A stretch of DNA of 64,000 nt, from assembly GCF_000003815.2 (NCBI RefSeq), contig NC_049981.1, positions 2,346,010 through 2,410,009 of the forward strand, read 5' to 3'. Source of the stretch: Branchiostoma floridae (Eukaryota; Chordata; Leptocardii; Amphioxiformes; Branchiostomatidae). The translations under genes and the position numbers were made by a program. Position 1 is the first letter of the stretch; each line of letters starts with the position of its first letter. Of the stretch, positions 20,049 to 31,853 are shown one piece after another. The notes under the pieces are model-generated. The model worked only from the letters and a program-made list of their open reading frames with translations, had not been told where the DNA came from and did not search any database.

Positions 20049-21893
20049 TTACAACATGAAATGAAAATTTCAGGATCTTGGAATGAGTTCATTCACTTCC
20101 TGGAAACAGGCTTTCCAAATGGCTACCGATAAGCATTATCTACACTAACTGGATCTTCTGACCTTACAAAGCCAAATCATAACAGTTTTGCTCAATAAGT
20201 GCTCCTGATCTACAACTGAAACCATGCAGAATGATTTTACAGTTTACAAGCGCTTACAGGAATTAGCTGAATTGACTTTCCAGTGTTTTGCTGTACATAC
20301 AGAATTCAAGGATTTTCTTACAATATTCTCTAAAGCACTTTTTACCATATCCTAAAAAATCACAGATCACTTAAACAAAGTGTAGCAGTTCATCCACAGA
20401 TGATTTTGCAAAAGCTATAGAACATCATACTCGAGTTACAGGTCACATGACTTTGGCAACTTTCTACAGCAACCATAACACATCTAGCCTTGTTGCCAGG
20501 CTTTTTCCAGCGCCTACACTGGCCAGCTCCTTGGCTCCAGGGCCAATAATTTTACCAAAGGCCCTGGCCTCAGTCATTTCTAATTAGAGTCAGTCAAAAT
20601 TGGGGGCTGCGGTAAATTTTCTTTTGGCAAATGTTGACCCTAGAGCTGAGGAGCTGGTCTGTGCATGTAGGCTGTGGAAGAGGGCTATAACACATGATTT
20701 TCAACAATTTGCTTTGAATTACCCTTGACTGACACTACTGAGCTTGATACTTGATAAATTGATGATGCAATGCAGTATTTGCAATGGAGTCATTTTATAC
20801 ATTAATCATTCCGGCTGACTATGAAAATATCTTGAAACATAAAGTTACCTAATACATTACACAATTACATTATGCACCTCTGCATCAAAAATACTTCGGT
20901 CTTACAAACCTAAACTAGGAAACAAACTTAAACAGCAAGAAATCTTTGAACAGAGAAATAAAAGAAACAAGAATCTACTGTCACCAATAAAGCTCACATT
21001 TCTCCTTCACATCTTGTTATCCTTGTGAGACTACAAGGTAGCACTGTAACTGATGTATACAAAACATGGTGGCTTATTCCATTAATAAATGAGGCTAAAA
21101 ATCTGACAAAATGAACTTAGTATCCCTACCAAGCATTATCAAACGTTCTCCCTAATTCTAACTGACAATAACGATTCAAATTTGGTGCAGAACGACTACC
21201 TAAGCAGGCCGAACGTTACCCATACTACAGGTCATTGGACTCAGAAAACTATAATACTGAACTCAAAAATCAAAGCAGAGTCTCTAGTTTCAGGGAGTCT
21301 GATTCAAGTTTTTCTATTAACTTTCTTTTAACCTCTTGCAGGATTTTACATAATTGAAACATTGAATTGTCTTGGTCTTACACTGCAGTTAACCTTCCAT
21401 CTGTAGCCTAGCACCAGAACAAATAGAGATTATTGGTAGCCAAAAGTCTACTATAGTGTGCCAAACAAATGGGTTATTTGAACTTTGACAACAGCATCTT
21501 GCAGAGTATACCACTGTCTTCCATAGGAGTTTTCAGTCAAGTGTCATACGGAATATAATCATAGTGTAGACATCGGTACCTCCGACACAGACTATCTTCA
21601 GACATTGTCCAACTCAAGCACACATCAAAGTCAAGTCAAACATCAACACATGCCAATAAAGTTGGTTCAAGCATTTTAGGTAATGTTAGAAGGGATCAGT
21701 TTTTTTTACTTATCATAGAGCTGGAGGTTGGATCTGTTAGAAGATATAAAGCTGCAGCTTTGTGGAACTGTTAGAACATGTAAGAGTATGGGAACCATGG
21801 GTCTACTGCTACCTTGACTATCCTGCAGGATGATTTTGAACCCCTCAGCTAGTCTAGTGAGCCCCTCAGTTGGCCCTGTGAGCCCAAAGGCTG

Positions 21894-24800
21894 TTACTGA
21901 CCCCCTTGGCTAGTCCCTGGAATCCCGACATTAGCCTCTGGAGCCCCGAGTGTGTTCTTAATCTTCCCCATCAGTTCTTGGTTCTCGATGATCTTGTTGA
22001 CTACCTCCGAAGTGATGGGGACGCTGATCTGCTGCAGGTACCGCTCCACCAGTTGGCGGTCCTGAAGGGGGGTCCAGAAGATCCTCTCGATGCTGTCGAG
22101 AGCCTGTTGGTTCTGTAGAACCCCTTCTACAGTCTTGGGCGTTGCCTGCACCCCCATGCTCGACAGGTACGCCACGACCATCTGATGTTTATCAGCATTC
22201 CCAACTGAAACCTTCTCTACTGTCTGGGTATTCAGTGTAGAAGTCTGCCCTCCTGCGGAGGTACTTGGCACAGTCCGGAGCATTTCTCCATCCACAAATG
22301 GTTTCGGATTTCTAGTTTTCATTCCCAATGATTCCTTTTCATTTCCTGATGTCACGTCGATTATGACTTTGAAAATCTCCTCTGTAACTTGGACACCATC
22401 GTCGGACAGAACGTGCTGGCACATCTGCCGGACTCTCTCTCTTGCGACCACGGTTTTCTTGGGCAGACAGTCTACCGTAACTCTCCGTAAGAGTTGGAGT
22501 TTCCAGACAGACCCAGGAGGCAGTTGCAGGTGCTGTGCCAGCTGCTCGACCATCTTGTCATTGTTCTGTCCATCTCTCCAGACAGACTCAGACTTTCCCT
22601 TCAGCTCTTCTTCAAACGTGTTAATCCTGTCAACAACCTCCTCCTTCATCACTTCCCCATAGGTTCTCTCCACAAAACCAACCAACTTCTTACAAAATGG
22701 TAATAAAATTACAGTGCCTTCCCTGGTCTCTCTCAGGGCACCTGCAAAGTTTTGGGTGGCTCTTTGTGAGGCTGGACCAGGCAGCGCCAGGGTACTGACT
22801 GGTTGTGACTGCTGACCAGTTTGAACTAACAGGTAGGCTGGTTTACCTTCGGAATACAGAATGCCTGCCTGACTTACAGCTGGGCTTGCTGTTGTGCCCT
22901 GCTGTACACCGTGCTGTGTCCCCTGCTGTGTGCCCTGTCGTGTGCCTTGCTGTGCGCCCTGCTGTGCACCCGTCAGTGTGCCCTCTTGTGTGCCTTGTTG
23001 TGCGCCCTGTGACGCAGCTAGGTGTCGATGGGCCATGGTGTTCCTGATGTTATGCATGACCTGCTCATTCTGCAGTATCCCGCGAATCCCCTCCTCAGTG
23101 GCGGACATACCCTGCTGCTGCAGATAGGTCTTCACCATGTTCCAGTCCTCCCAGTTCTGGGCTTGGCCCATATCTTGAGACTTTGTGGCCCAACTGGTTG
23201 AGTTTTGGCCCATTTGCTGTCCCACAGCACTTGGAGCCTGTAGAGGCCACAACTGGGTGCTTGCAGTCTGCTGTTGTTTGGGGAAATATTTTGGGCCTCC
23301 CATCTCTCCTGGGCCCTTTTTGCTGCCTCTGGGACTTGGACTGTCACTTCTCTGTCGCTTTGCACTGTTTTGGCTGTTTCTGCCAGTCTGTAATGGTTTA
23401 TCTGGGATGTTGTGATGACTGGATTGAGACCTGTTTTGAGAACGATCCCGTGACAGACCATGACTGCTGGATCTGTGATCTCTTCTTTGACTCTGAGTGC
23501 TGGACCTATGATCTTTACTTTGACTTTTACTTCTGGATCTGTGATCCCTTCTACTACTGGATCTCTTATCTCTACCTTGACTTTTGGATCTGTGATCTCT
23601 ACCCTTGTTTTCATTACTGGGTCTGCGATCCCCTCTTCGACTGCTGGATCTATCCTCTCTACTCTGACTCTTGGATTTGTGATCCTCTTTCCTACTTTGA
23701 CTGCTAGATCTATGACCTCTATCCTGGATCTGTCTACTGGATCTCTTATCTTTGCCTTGACTCCGACTGTCAGATCTGTGATCCCTTCTCTGACTTTGGC
23801 TGTTGGATTTTCGATCTCTATCCTCCCTGCTACTCTTCAGGCTTTGATCTCTATCCTGTTTTTGGCTCTTACGTCTGCTCTCATCTCTGTCACTTCGATC
23901 CCCTTTCTCTGGTTCTCTTCCAAACTTGTCTTTTGCAGAGGAGCTTAGACTTTCTCTTCTGGGCTCCTGTTGAAGTCTTTTCTTGCTCCCAGGTAAATCT
24001 GTCCTTTCACTGTAAGAATCTCTCCTCTCTTTGTCCCTGCTACTAGTTTCATCACATGAGCTCAAGATAGTCCACTCATCTGCCCATGCCATCTCAGGCT
24101 GACTCCCTTGTGCAGCCCCACTGCCTGTTGTGTCTCCCTGTGCAGCCTCCCTGACTATGGCACCCCCCTGAACAGCCCCCCTGCTTGTGATCCCCCCCTG
24201 TGTCATTCCACTGTCTATGGCATCACCGAGGATGTCTGACAAGCACTCTTTGCCCCTGTCCGATCTGTACTGGTCCTTCTGCTGCAACAGGAAAGGGCTG
24301 GGGGTTCGGCTGATACTATGGGGAGGATTATCACCATGGATGCGGTCACCATGGAAACCTTGACCAGCAATTGGTCTTGCATACTCTTCATGGGGTACAG
24401 GGGCAACTCGCCGATCATATTCATCCAGGGCAGAGTGAGGACTTTGGTCTGGTGGCAAATTGCTCAAGTTCTGGAGCGTCGGCTCCTCCCTTCTGTCGCT
24501 CCCCATGTACGGAGCATCGCGTCTATCTGGTGGAGACTTATCGTGGGCCAGTGACCCACGTGCAGGATCATCTCCATAACTCCCTGCAGCTTCCTCAGGT
24601 CTGTATGGCTCTCTATGTCCATCGGCTGAGGCGTCTCTTCTGTATGGATCATAGTGGAACTCATCTTCTTCCCCCCTTTCCCTGGAACGGCTTCTTCCCC
24701 GCCGGTCCTCATTGTATCGTGGCTGCCGTCTGTAGTACGTGTCTCTCACATCTCCTTCACGTGACCAATCACGTGGTGCTGTGTCATCAGGGTGCGTCAG

Positions 24801-27701
24801 GGGACTGTCATCACGGCGAGGATCTCCATGGCGACTCCTGTGGTCGTACTGGGGAGGGCTCCTGTCATCATTGCGATGGTCTCCATAGCGACTCTTACGG
24901 TCATACTGGGGTGGGCTCCTATCGCCATGGAAAGATTCGGGACTCCTGTCCCTCCTGCTCTCTGATGTCATCGGCAAACTTCTATAATCTACGTCATGAT
25001 TAGCTGACATCTGCTGCTCAATGTGGTCTCCGTGGCGATCAGCCTCCAAGTGGGGGGCTTCTCGCAGGGCCCGCTCATCATCCAATGCTTTCCTCTCCTG
25101 AGCTAGACGCTCCCACTCTTTCTGCAGCAGCATTTTCTCAGCAGCAACATCCAACTGCGGAGCACCTCCCAATGTCTGCCCAGTCTGTGGCTGTAACTGT
25201 GACTGTTGCCCTGGTGGCTGAGGCCACTGCTGTTGCCCTGGTTGCTGAGGCCATTGCTGCTGTCCTGCTTGTCGAGGCCATTGCTGCTGCCCTACTTGCC
25301 GAGGCCATTGCTGTTGTCCTACTTGCCGAGGCCATTGCTGTTGCCATGCTGGCTGAGGCCATTGCTGCTGTCCTGCCTGCCGCGGCCATTGCTGCTGTCC
25401 TGCTTGCCGAGGCCATTGCTGCTGTCCTGCTTGCCGGGGCCATTGCTGTTGCCATGCTGACTCAGGCCATCGCTGCTGTCCTGCTTGCCGTGGCCATTGC
25501 TGCTGTCCTGCCTGCCATGGCCATTGCTGTTGCCCTTTTTGTCCCCATCTCTGTCCAATCTGTTGATGCTGCCCTCCCTGCTCCTTTTCACGCCACTTCC
25601 TGCACCGTTCTAACCTCTTAGCACAAAACTGCTGACTGTTAAATGCTCCCAGGTCCCCTACAATGACTTCGCTTATTGCTAAGAACTTGGACCCAAACTC
25701 CTCCCTTAACAGATTTTGACAGAGTTGCCCAGTTTTCTGACGGGCAAACTCAGTTTTCTTTGGCAAACAGTCAACGACAACCCTCTTTAACAGTTGGAGT
25801 TTCTGGACGGAACCTGAAGGCAGGTTCTGTTTGTCTGACAGCTGCTCAATCATCTTGTCGGTCGGGTGCCAGTTTGAGCAATCCTTCCCGTTCAGCTCCT
25901 CTTCAAACTCATTGATCCGCTGCTCGACCTGGAACTTCATTTTCATTGGGTAGTTTCGCTTTGCCAGTGAAATCACCCTTTGAGCAAATGGTTCTGAGAT
26001 CAAAGAGCCTCCCCCCGCTTCTCTTTGAGACCCAGCAGGTTGTTGGGTGGCTCCTTGTGAGGATGCACCAGGCAGGGCTGGTTGTGACACCTGACCGGTT
26101 TGATCTGAAACTCTGCCTGGTTCTTGTACGGCTGAGTTTCCACTTTGCTGTGCAGCATTTTCCGGGGTCTCTATGACATTACCTGCATCCCCTGCTATGA
26201 CTCCGGTTAGCGTGAAGAACTTGGGACCAAACTCCTCCCTTAAAAGGTCTCGACAGAACTGCCAAGATTTCAGCCACGCGGTCTGATTCATCTGCGGTAA
26301 ACAGTCAACGACGACCCTCTTTAACAGCTGGAGTTTCCACACAGAGCCCGAAGGCAGTTGCTGTTTAACTGACAGCTGATCAATGATCTTGTCGGCAGGG
26401 ATCAAGTTTACGCGATCGTTTCCATTCAGCTCCTCTTTAAACTTGTTGATGCGTTGTGCAACATTGAACCTCATCCTTATAGGGTAGTTTCTCTTCACCA
26501 GTGAAAGCAACTTCTTACAAAATGGTTCTGAGCATAAACTGCCTTCTGAGGTTTCTTTTTGGGCGGTTCCTTGTGAAGACAGACCAGGAAGGGCTGGTTG
26601 TGTCGACTCCTGGCTGGTTTGATCTGAAACTCTGTCTGGTTCTGGTAAGGTTGGGTTCCCGCTTTCCCCTGCGACATCTGTTGGGAGCTTTACGACAGTT
26701 GTTGCATTCTCTAAAATGACTGGGGTTAGTGTGAGGAACTTCAGCCCAAACTCCACCCTCAACACCTCTTGACAGAACTGTTGACATTTCTGATATGCCG
26801 TTTTAGTCTTCTTCTGGAAACAGTCGGCAATGACTCTCTTTAGGAGCTGGAGTTTCCACACTGACCCTGGAGGTAGCCGATGTTGGTTTGACACCTGTTC
26901 GAGTATCTTATCGCCTGGGTGCAAGTTTACGCGATCATTTCCACTAAGCTCCCACTCAAATTTGTTTATCCGGCATTCCACCTTGTATTTAGACCTAATC
27001 GGGTAGTCTTTCTTCACCTGTGCGAGCAACCTCTGAGCAAACGGTTTTAAGATCAAAGAACCTTCCTTGGGTTCTTTCTGCGTACCGGCATAGTGTTGGG
27101 TGGTTTCTTGACCGGTTTGATCTGAAACTCCACCTGGTTTTGGTGAGAATACGTTTTCAGTTTGCCGGGTGGGATTTTTTGGGACTGTGACAAAAATGAC
27201 ATCTAGCGTGTCTGGGATGTTTTGCTGCCTGATTTCCCCCTGCAGGACTTGCTCACACAAAATGCGAGCTCTCTCTCTCTGGAAGGTATTATTTATTGAG
27301 AGGCAGCTTGTAATCACTCGCCGTAAGAGACGGATTTTCCACACAGCACCAGCAGGAAGCTGAAGACGCTCTGCCAACTCGCGGACTAACCTGTAGTTCT
27401 GCGCACCCACCCAAGGAAGATCTACACTTCCTCTCATTTCATCTTTAAACTTGTCGATAAAGTTCCCAACTCTTGTCTTTCTATTTGCTGTGTAGTTTTT
27501 CTCCATCAAAGTAAGCAACTTCTGGCAAAATGGATCTTGGAGTAAAGGGCCTTCTGGCATGTTCAGTCCTGGGCTGTCTTGCCCCGGCCTGTTCTGCTCC
27601 CCTGACATGTCCTGGTCAGATCTGGTAGACTCTAATGTCTCCTGATCCAACTTGCTGTCCTCCTCACTTTCCTGTGTCTGTTCTTTTTCCACATCACCCA
27701 T
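21894..27701 (-). CDS. Intronless RS/RD-rich protein with five repeats of an unrecognised domain
   Basis: A single open frame of 1935 codons. Residues 57-170, 219-333, 392-506, 570-683 and 1668-1783 are copies of a ~115-residue, probably helical domain. Its hallmarks are PF(C/A)(K/Q)(K/R)L, RIN(K/T)FE.EL, DK..(E/D)QL and LP.GSVWKLQLL(K/R)RV..DCLPK. Copies 2-4 also share a VSDQTGQ linker. Between copies 4 and 5 lie GQQQWPRQA repeats (about 723-831), D/R/S-rich sequence, an RS/KS block (about 1290-1430) and GTQQ repeats (about 1567-1606). A ~35-residue motif, YLQQxGVxxTxExVxxILxNQ, occurs at about 1520, 1841 and 1886. The RS content suggests a nuclear, RNA-associated protein. I do not recognise the family. 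It is paralogous to the gene at 51.8-57.1 kb. Lack of introns over 5.8 kb is odd beside intron-rich SUOX and SAFB. Confidence 0.88.
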   Translation of the reverse strand: MGDVEKEQTQESEEDSKLDQETLESTRSDQDMSGEQNRPGQDSPGLNMPEGPLLQDPFCQKLLTLMEKNYTANRKTRVGNFIDKFKDEMRGSVDLPWVGAQNYRLVRELAERLQLPAGAVWKIRLLRRVITSCLSINNTFQRERARILCEQVLQGEIRQQNIPDTLDVIFVTVPKNPTRQTENVFSPKPGGVSDQTGQETTQHYAGTQKEPKEGSLILKPFAQRLLAQVKKDYPIRSKYKVECRINKFEWELSGNDRVNLHPGDKILEQVSNQHRLPPGSVWKLQLLKRVIADCFQKKTKTAYQKCQQFCQEVLRVEFGLKFLTLTPVILENATTVVKLPTDVAGESGNPTLPEPDRVSDQTSQESTQPALPGLSSQGTAQKETSEGSLCSEPFCKKLLSLVKRNYPIRMRFNVAQRINKFKEELNGNDRVNLIPADKIIDQLSVKQQLPSGSVWKLQLLKRVVVDCLPQMNQTAWLKSWQFCRDLLREEFGPKFFTLTGVIAGDAGNVIETPENAAQQSGNSAVQEPGRVSDQTGQVSQPALPGASSQGATQQPAGSQREAGGGSLISEPFAQRVISLAKRNYPMKMKFQVEQRINEFEEELNGKDCSNWHPTDKMIEQLSDKQNLPSGSVQKLQLLKRVVVDCLPKKTEFARQKTGQLCQNLLREEFGSKFLAISEVIVGDLGAFNSQQFCAKRLERCRKWREKEQGGQHQQIGQRWGQKGQQQWPWQAGQQQWPRQAGQQRWPESAWQQQWPRQAGQQQWPRQAGQQQWPRQAGQQQWPQPAWQQQWPRQVGQQQWPRQVGQQQWPRQAGQQQWPQQPGQQQWPQPPGQQSQLQPQTGQTLGGAPQLDVAAEKMLLQKEWERLAQERKALDDERALREAPHLEADRHGDHIEQQMSANHDVDYRSLPMTSESRRDRSPESFHGDRSPPQYDRKSRYGDHRNDDRSPPQYDHRSRHGDPRRDDSPLTHPDDTAPRDWSREGDVRDTYYRRQPRYNEDRRGRSRSRERGEEDEFHYDPYRRDASADGHREPYRPEEAAGSYGDDPARGSLAHDKSPPDRRDAPYMGSDRREEPTLQNLSNLPPDQSPHSALDEYDRRVAPVPHEEYARPIAGQGFHGDRIHGDNPPHSISRTPSPFLLQQKDQYRSDRGKECLSDILGDAIDSGMTQGGITSRGAVQGGAIVREAAQGDTTGSGAAQGSQPEMAWADEWTILSSCDETSSRDKERRDSYSERTDLPGSKKRLQQEPRRESLSSSAKDKFGREPEKGDRSDRDESRRKSQKQDRDQSLKSSREDRDRKSNSQSQRRDHRSDSRSQGKDKRSSRQIQDRGHRSSSQSRKEDHKSKSQSREDRSSSRRGDRRPSNENKGRDHRSKSQGRDKRSSSRRDHRSRSKSQSKDHRSSTQSQRRDHRSSSHGLSRDRSQNRSQSSHHNIPDKPLQTGRNSQNSAKRQRSDSPSPRGSKKGPGEMGGPKYFPKQQQTASTQLWPLQAPSAVGQQMGQNSTSWATKSQDMGQAQNWEDWNMVKTYLQQQGMSATEEGIRGILQNEQVMHNIRNTMAHRHLAASQGAQQGTQEGTLTGAQQGAQQGTRQGTQQGTQHGVQQGTTASPAVSQAGILYSEGKPAYLLVQTGQQSQPVSTLALPGPASQRATQNFAGALRETREGTVILLPFCKKLVGFVERTYGEVMKEEVVDRINTFEEELKGKSESVWRDGQNNDKMVEQLAQHLQLPPGSVWKLQLLRRVTVDCLPKKTVVARERVRQMCQHVLSDDGVQVTEEIFKVIIDVTSGNEKESLGMKTRNPKPFVDGEMLRTVPSTSAGGQTSTLNTQTVEKVSVGNADKHQMVVAYLSSMGVQATPKTVEGVLQNQQALDSIERIFWTPLQDRQLVERYLQQISVPITSEVVNKIIENQELMGKIKNTLGAPEANVGIPGTSQGGQ
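25200..25530 (-). repeat. Coding 27-bp repeats: GQQQWPRQA array
   Basis: About twelve 9-residue units, GQQQWP(R/Q)(Q/P)(A/V/P), lie within the RS protein. The array is nearly in-frame perfect and is the source of several spurious ORFs on the opposite strand. Confidence 0.85.
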
Positions 27702-28154
27702 GGCGACGCTTCACAGCCCCACCCTTCCTGCCCTGTGACAAAGGAACAAGTGTCTTCAAACTTTCACTCAAGGCAGAGACAACACTCGAGAAGCCCCTTG
27801 CAGAATTGTCCAGTTTGTACCCTCCCTGTCACATCTACCTGCAGGTAGCCATACATGTGTAATTTTATGACTAAAAGTCCGAGTCATGTGACTCACAACT
27901 TAGTGATGGCATCTGTCAATCATCGTAGGATGCCCGCCAATCCCTGCACACAGCCCGCGTGCAGGAGGCTCAAGTTCACTGTTGCTTTACTGGATGTTGA
28001 TTGGCTTCTCTCTGACAACTTTTGTCAGTGAACTGTGAAGAAGTCCTCAGCAGTTGAACAGCGTTTTCTTGCTGAAAATTCCTTCTCTGGAGGACCTGCA
28101 AAGAAAAGGCAGAACAGAGTGAGGGGTGCATACATAACATGGCAGGAGCAGCTA

Positions 28155-28820
28155 CCATGTGTCAAGCATGTGACTAGTACAGACTACCATGTGTGTCCAG
28201 CCTATAACTGGCATGTTCCCAGCATATAACTGATATGTGTCCAGCTTATTACTGACATGTGCCCGGCATATAACTTACATGTGTCCAGCATGTCACTGAC
28301 ATGTCCCCAGCATGTAATGGACATGTTCCCAGCATATAACTGACATATTCCCAGGATATAACTGACATGTATCCAGCTTATAACTGACATGTTCCCAGGA
28401 TATAACTGACATGTGTCCAGCATGTCACCGACATGTGCCCGGCATATAACTGACATCAGCCCAGCATGTGACTGACATGTACCCATGGCCAGCATGTCAA
28501 TGACATATCCCCAGCATGTGACTGACATGTGCCCAGCATAGTATGTGGGTAAGGACAAACTCAAGCCTCAAGTTCACACTTACGCCATAACTTCAGAAAA
28601 GACGCTAGAGCCGCATGCTCCCCATTTAGGAACTTTATTCGAACCGACACACAACAAACATGTTTTGCCGTGTAGCTTCCTCAGTGTTATGGGCTTGAAC
28701 CCAGCATATACCCAGCATGTCAATGACATGTCCCCATCATGTGACTGACATGTGCCCAGCATATAAAATGAGCCCAGCATGTGACTGACACGTGCCCGGA
28801 ATGTCACTGACACATACACA
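28155..28820. repeat. CATGTG/CCAGCATATAAC minisatellite, about 19-20-bp unit
   Basis: Units resemble ACTGACATGTGCCCAGCATA, with T/C variants and alternating CATATAAC or CATGTG. About 18 units run from 28155 to 28545. A unique insert follows (about 28546-28692), then further units to about 28820. The array lies upstream of the start of the minus-strand RS gene. Confidence 0.85.
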
Positions 28821-29901
28821 TGACATACCCAGCATGTCAGTGACAATGACATGTGTGTGTTGATAGTCACAATACAACATTACTGAGGTATCTGAGCCAC
28901 TACTAAGGAGTGTATAACTAACATGGCAAAAAACAGCTACCATCTGCATCATCACATGCAAGGCACATGACCATTATGTGTCCACCATGTGACTAACAGC
29001 GGGCAGTCACTGACAGCAAATGCTGTCTGAAACATTTGACTGTTCCCCAATACATGTGTATTATCCAGTTGCTTGAACAACTGCATGTCATTGGCATTTG
29101 CTCATTGCCAAGTATAAACTATATAGCATATTAAGCACTTACAAAACATCTGCATGCAGTCAAGTGTCACACTCACATACATGCTGCTGCTACACGTACA
29201 TATGTACAGGCCTGTATTCCAGGCATACGTACAACCATTGAGGTTCTAACCTCCTTGCTTCCTTGGTACAAGAGCAGAGGCTGCATCCTTTATTCCTGAT
29301 TCTTCAGCCCTGATATCAGTGAGAGACATTCTGGATAGGACGATATAAATTGTGAACTTATATTGAATCAGATAAACAAATCACTTTTTCCAAGCAAGGA
29401 GTTTGTATCCCATATAAACTCCTTGTTCCAAGGAAGCTTACTGAAAAAAACAAGCTGCTAAGGCCCTTAGTAATGGGGCCCGAGCTGACATTATTTTGCC
29501 CTTACATCAAAAGCTATCTGCCTCCAAAGCATTGCATGTCCAGGACAAAAGATACAAAAAAGACGTCCTGCTGCAGTACAAAGTCAGACACCAGGAGGCC
29601 AAAAACTGACCATGACCTTTGTCTTGAACGCCATATTAAACAAATAGAACCTCCTAACATTCTATTTAGAACATCTCCATCAAAAACAGCCCCAGTGGGA
29701 CAGAAATGGTTGATGAAAAATGCTATCCCACCTTTGTTTAAGACTACACCCACCGAATATACTAGTAGTTGTTTTGGGTGGGAGAGCAACTGCAGAGCAT
29801 TACTTTGTTGGTAGGCAGGATGCCTTCATCTTCTTTTCTTCTTCTTTCGTTTTGAGGCTACAGTACCAACTTTAACTTGCTGAAGACTTTTGTAGCCTAT
29901 A

Positions 29902-30040
29902 TACTCATTTTTCACTTGAGTGAAGTGAGGAAAGTCGTGTTAAGTGCCTTTCCCAAGGGCACAAGATCAGTGACACGCAGAGTTCGAACTCAGGACCTTC
30001 TGGGCCTGAGTCAAACGTGCTGCCGATTGCGCCACATGGT
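29902..30040 (-). mobile_element. tRNA-derived SINE copy
   Basis: On the minus strand it has an A-box-like TGGCGCAATCGGCAGCACG, B box GAGTTCGAACTC, and the family body CTTGTGCCCTTGGGAAAGGC followed by ACTTTCCTCACTTCACT. It is the most complete copy in the window. Confidence 0.8.
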
Positions 30041-31679
30041 ACCTAGGTATGTACAAGAGATGGGACTCTGCACTAGCAGGCTTTGTAGAAGGGTCCTATA
30101 GTTGCACGTAGTACACACTCCCACTCTGCCAGTGCCCTAGCTGCTGTCTTTTCAATGTCATTATTGTCATGAGCATGCATGCAGCTGTTATATGCATGCA
30201 ACAAATGCAGTACTTAGAAATCTGTCACAGATATACGTTCCTTTACGTAAACCGACTGCCGACATGGTAAATACAGAGTCCTCCCCAGAGGATGGAATAA
30301 CGGAGGCCCTCCACTATACTCCTAGCCCAGCTCCACTATACAACTTTTGAAATTCAATGTGTTTCTTACCTATTTACTTTGTAAGTTTTGCTAAAATTAA
30401 ATTTTGTGCCAAGTGGCTTCACTTTTCCTTGTGGCATTGCCTGTAAAAACTTGTACATGGGCAATGATCAAAACAATAGTCCTTTTGCCACTTCACAACA
30501 AAGGAATCACTTTAACATATTATACTTGTAGTATTTGACATCCTCTGTCATTGCAAAATGAACCCATATTAATGAAAGTGCAGTGTGTTGTTGTTTTTTT
30601 TTTTGGCAGCCCCTCCACTATACTAAAAACTTTTGGGGCAAACCCTGTAAATACTAATGCTACAAGGTGCAGTCATGTCGCAAACTGACCGTTAATTGGT
30701 CCTGCACGTAAACTGGTAACCTTAAACGTTTTTATGTGACGCCTACCACTTTCGTTTTAACTTATACTAAAGCGTAACCTCCTCTGAACCCAGTGAATGT
30801 AACCTTCAAAACAAAAGGTGGTGTTACTTTTTCTGTCCATTCTGAGAGGATTTCAGGGCCCAAAAAGTTCAACTGTTCAAATTAAGTTGGTATTATCAGG
30901 TACATAGTGGCTGCTGCCCATTACAAAATTAATGAAATACAAAGTGGTTCTAGATTAATGTTGTGAACCACAAATATCCAGAAACTCAAACATACAGATA
31001 CATCGAAAACAATACCTCCATTTTTCATGTAGGTAAAAAAAAGGGGGGCCCTAAGGTGGGAGGGGGGCAAGCACACAACTTAGTAACGCTACGGTGTGCA
31101 TGCAGCAGCAGTCTGTGCCCTCTGAAGGGCATACTTCTTGTCTTGCAGTTCGGTCACAACACTATATATATTAAACTGAAATTTGTACAAACATTTACAA
31201 AATCCTCGAGGCGACCTTTAAAAGTTATCTATTCTAAGTTCTAACTGCCCACCAAACATCCACCCACCCACAGTGTCGCGCAAATCAGAAGTGAACTATA
31301 TAATTTGAAACCAGTGCGCTTATGATGAGGTTGTTTCAACATTTCATACAGCAGAGCCCATGTAAGACCGTGGTTTCCTTTGTTTGCCCTGTTTACCATA
31401 ATTTTGGAACAAACACGAAAATTTCGACCATCGGATCAGCAGCTTGCAGCAAGAACGTTTCAGTCTCTCGAACTACTTTTGGGTAAACTCTGCGATAAAA
31501 TGTTAATGTAGGTTACCAGGTGTTTCTTTATGGACTGTCAAACCTCCTACAGGTGTACAAGTACCTGTGCATACGGCTCAAATCTCCGGATTTGCGAAAG
31601 AAATCCTTTCAACTCCGTCTTTCTTCTTCCCTTCCTTGCGCTTGGGTCGCCGGAAATATGCATGTCAAAGGTCATCAAG

Positions 31680-31853
31680 ATGGCCGCCGCTTGGGTCTCT
31701 TGTATTTTTTGGCGACGCTCTCAGGCAGCGAGCCCAAATTATATTAAAGCGGAAATTGTCCACGTTGACTATGAAAATGCTATGGCACCAGACGCGTTAG
31801 CTAGCCGAGGAATACACCTAGGCATAATATCTTATTCTCCAAGCAGAGGGTAG
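31680..31853 (+). CDS. Candidate first exon of an unidentified gene (MAAAW...)
   Basis: The ATG lies in a YY1-type CAAGATGGCCGCC context just after GTCAAAGGTCA, almost the same as at the SUOX start. The open frame starts MAAAWVSCIFWRRSQAASPN. It has an N-terminus with Arg, Ser and Ala and no acids, as in mitochondrial targeting peptides. It then runs into a fold-back element at 31835 and stops there. I see no clear downstream exons. It may be a real short exon, a decayed gene start or chance. Confidence 0.25.
   Translation: MAAAWVSCIFWRRSQAASPNYIKAEIVHVDYENAMAPDALASRGIHLGIISYSPSRG

Noticed and set aside
24371-25621. Plus-strand ORFs of 178-210 codons opposite the RS gene
   Set aside because: They are antisense shadows of the GQQQWPRQA and R/D/S repeats in the 1935-codon frame.
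28155-28820. CRISPR-like array
   Set aside because: Short degenerate units without distinct spacers in an animal genome; this is an ordinary minisatellite.
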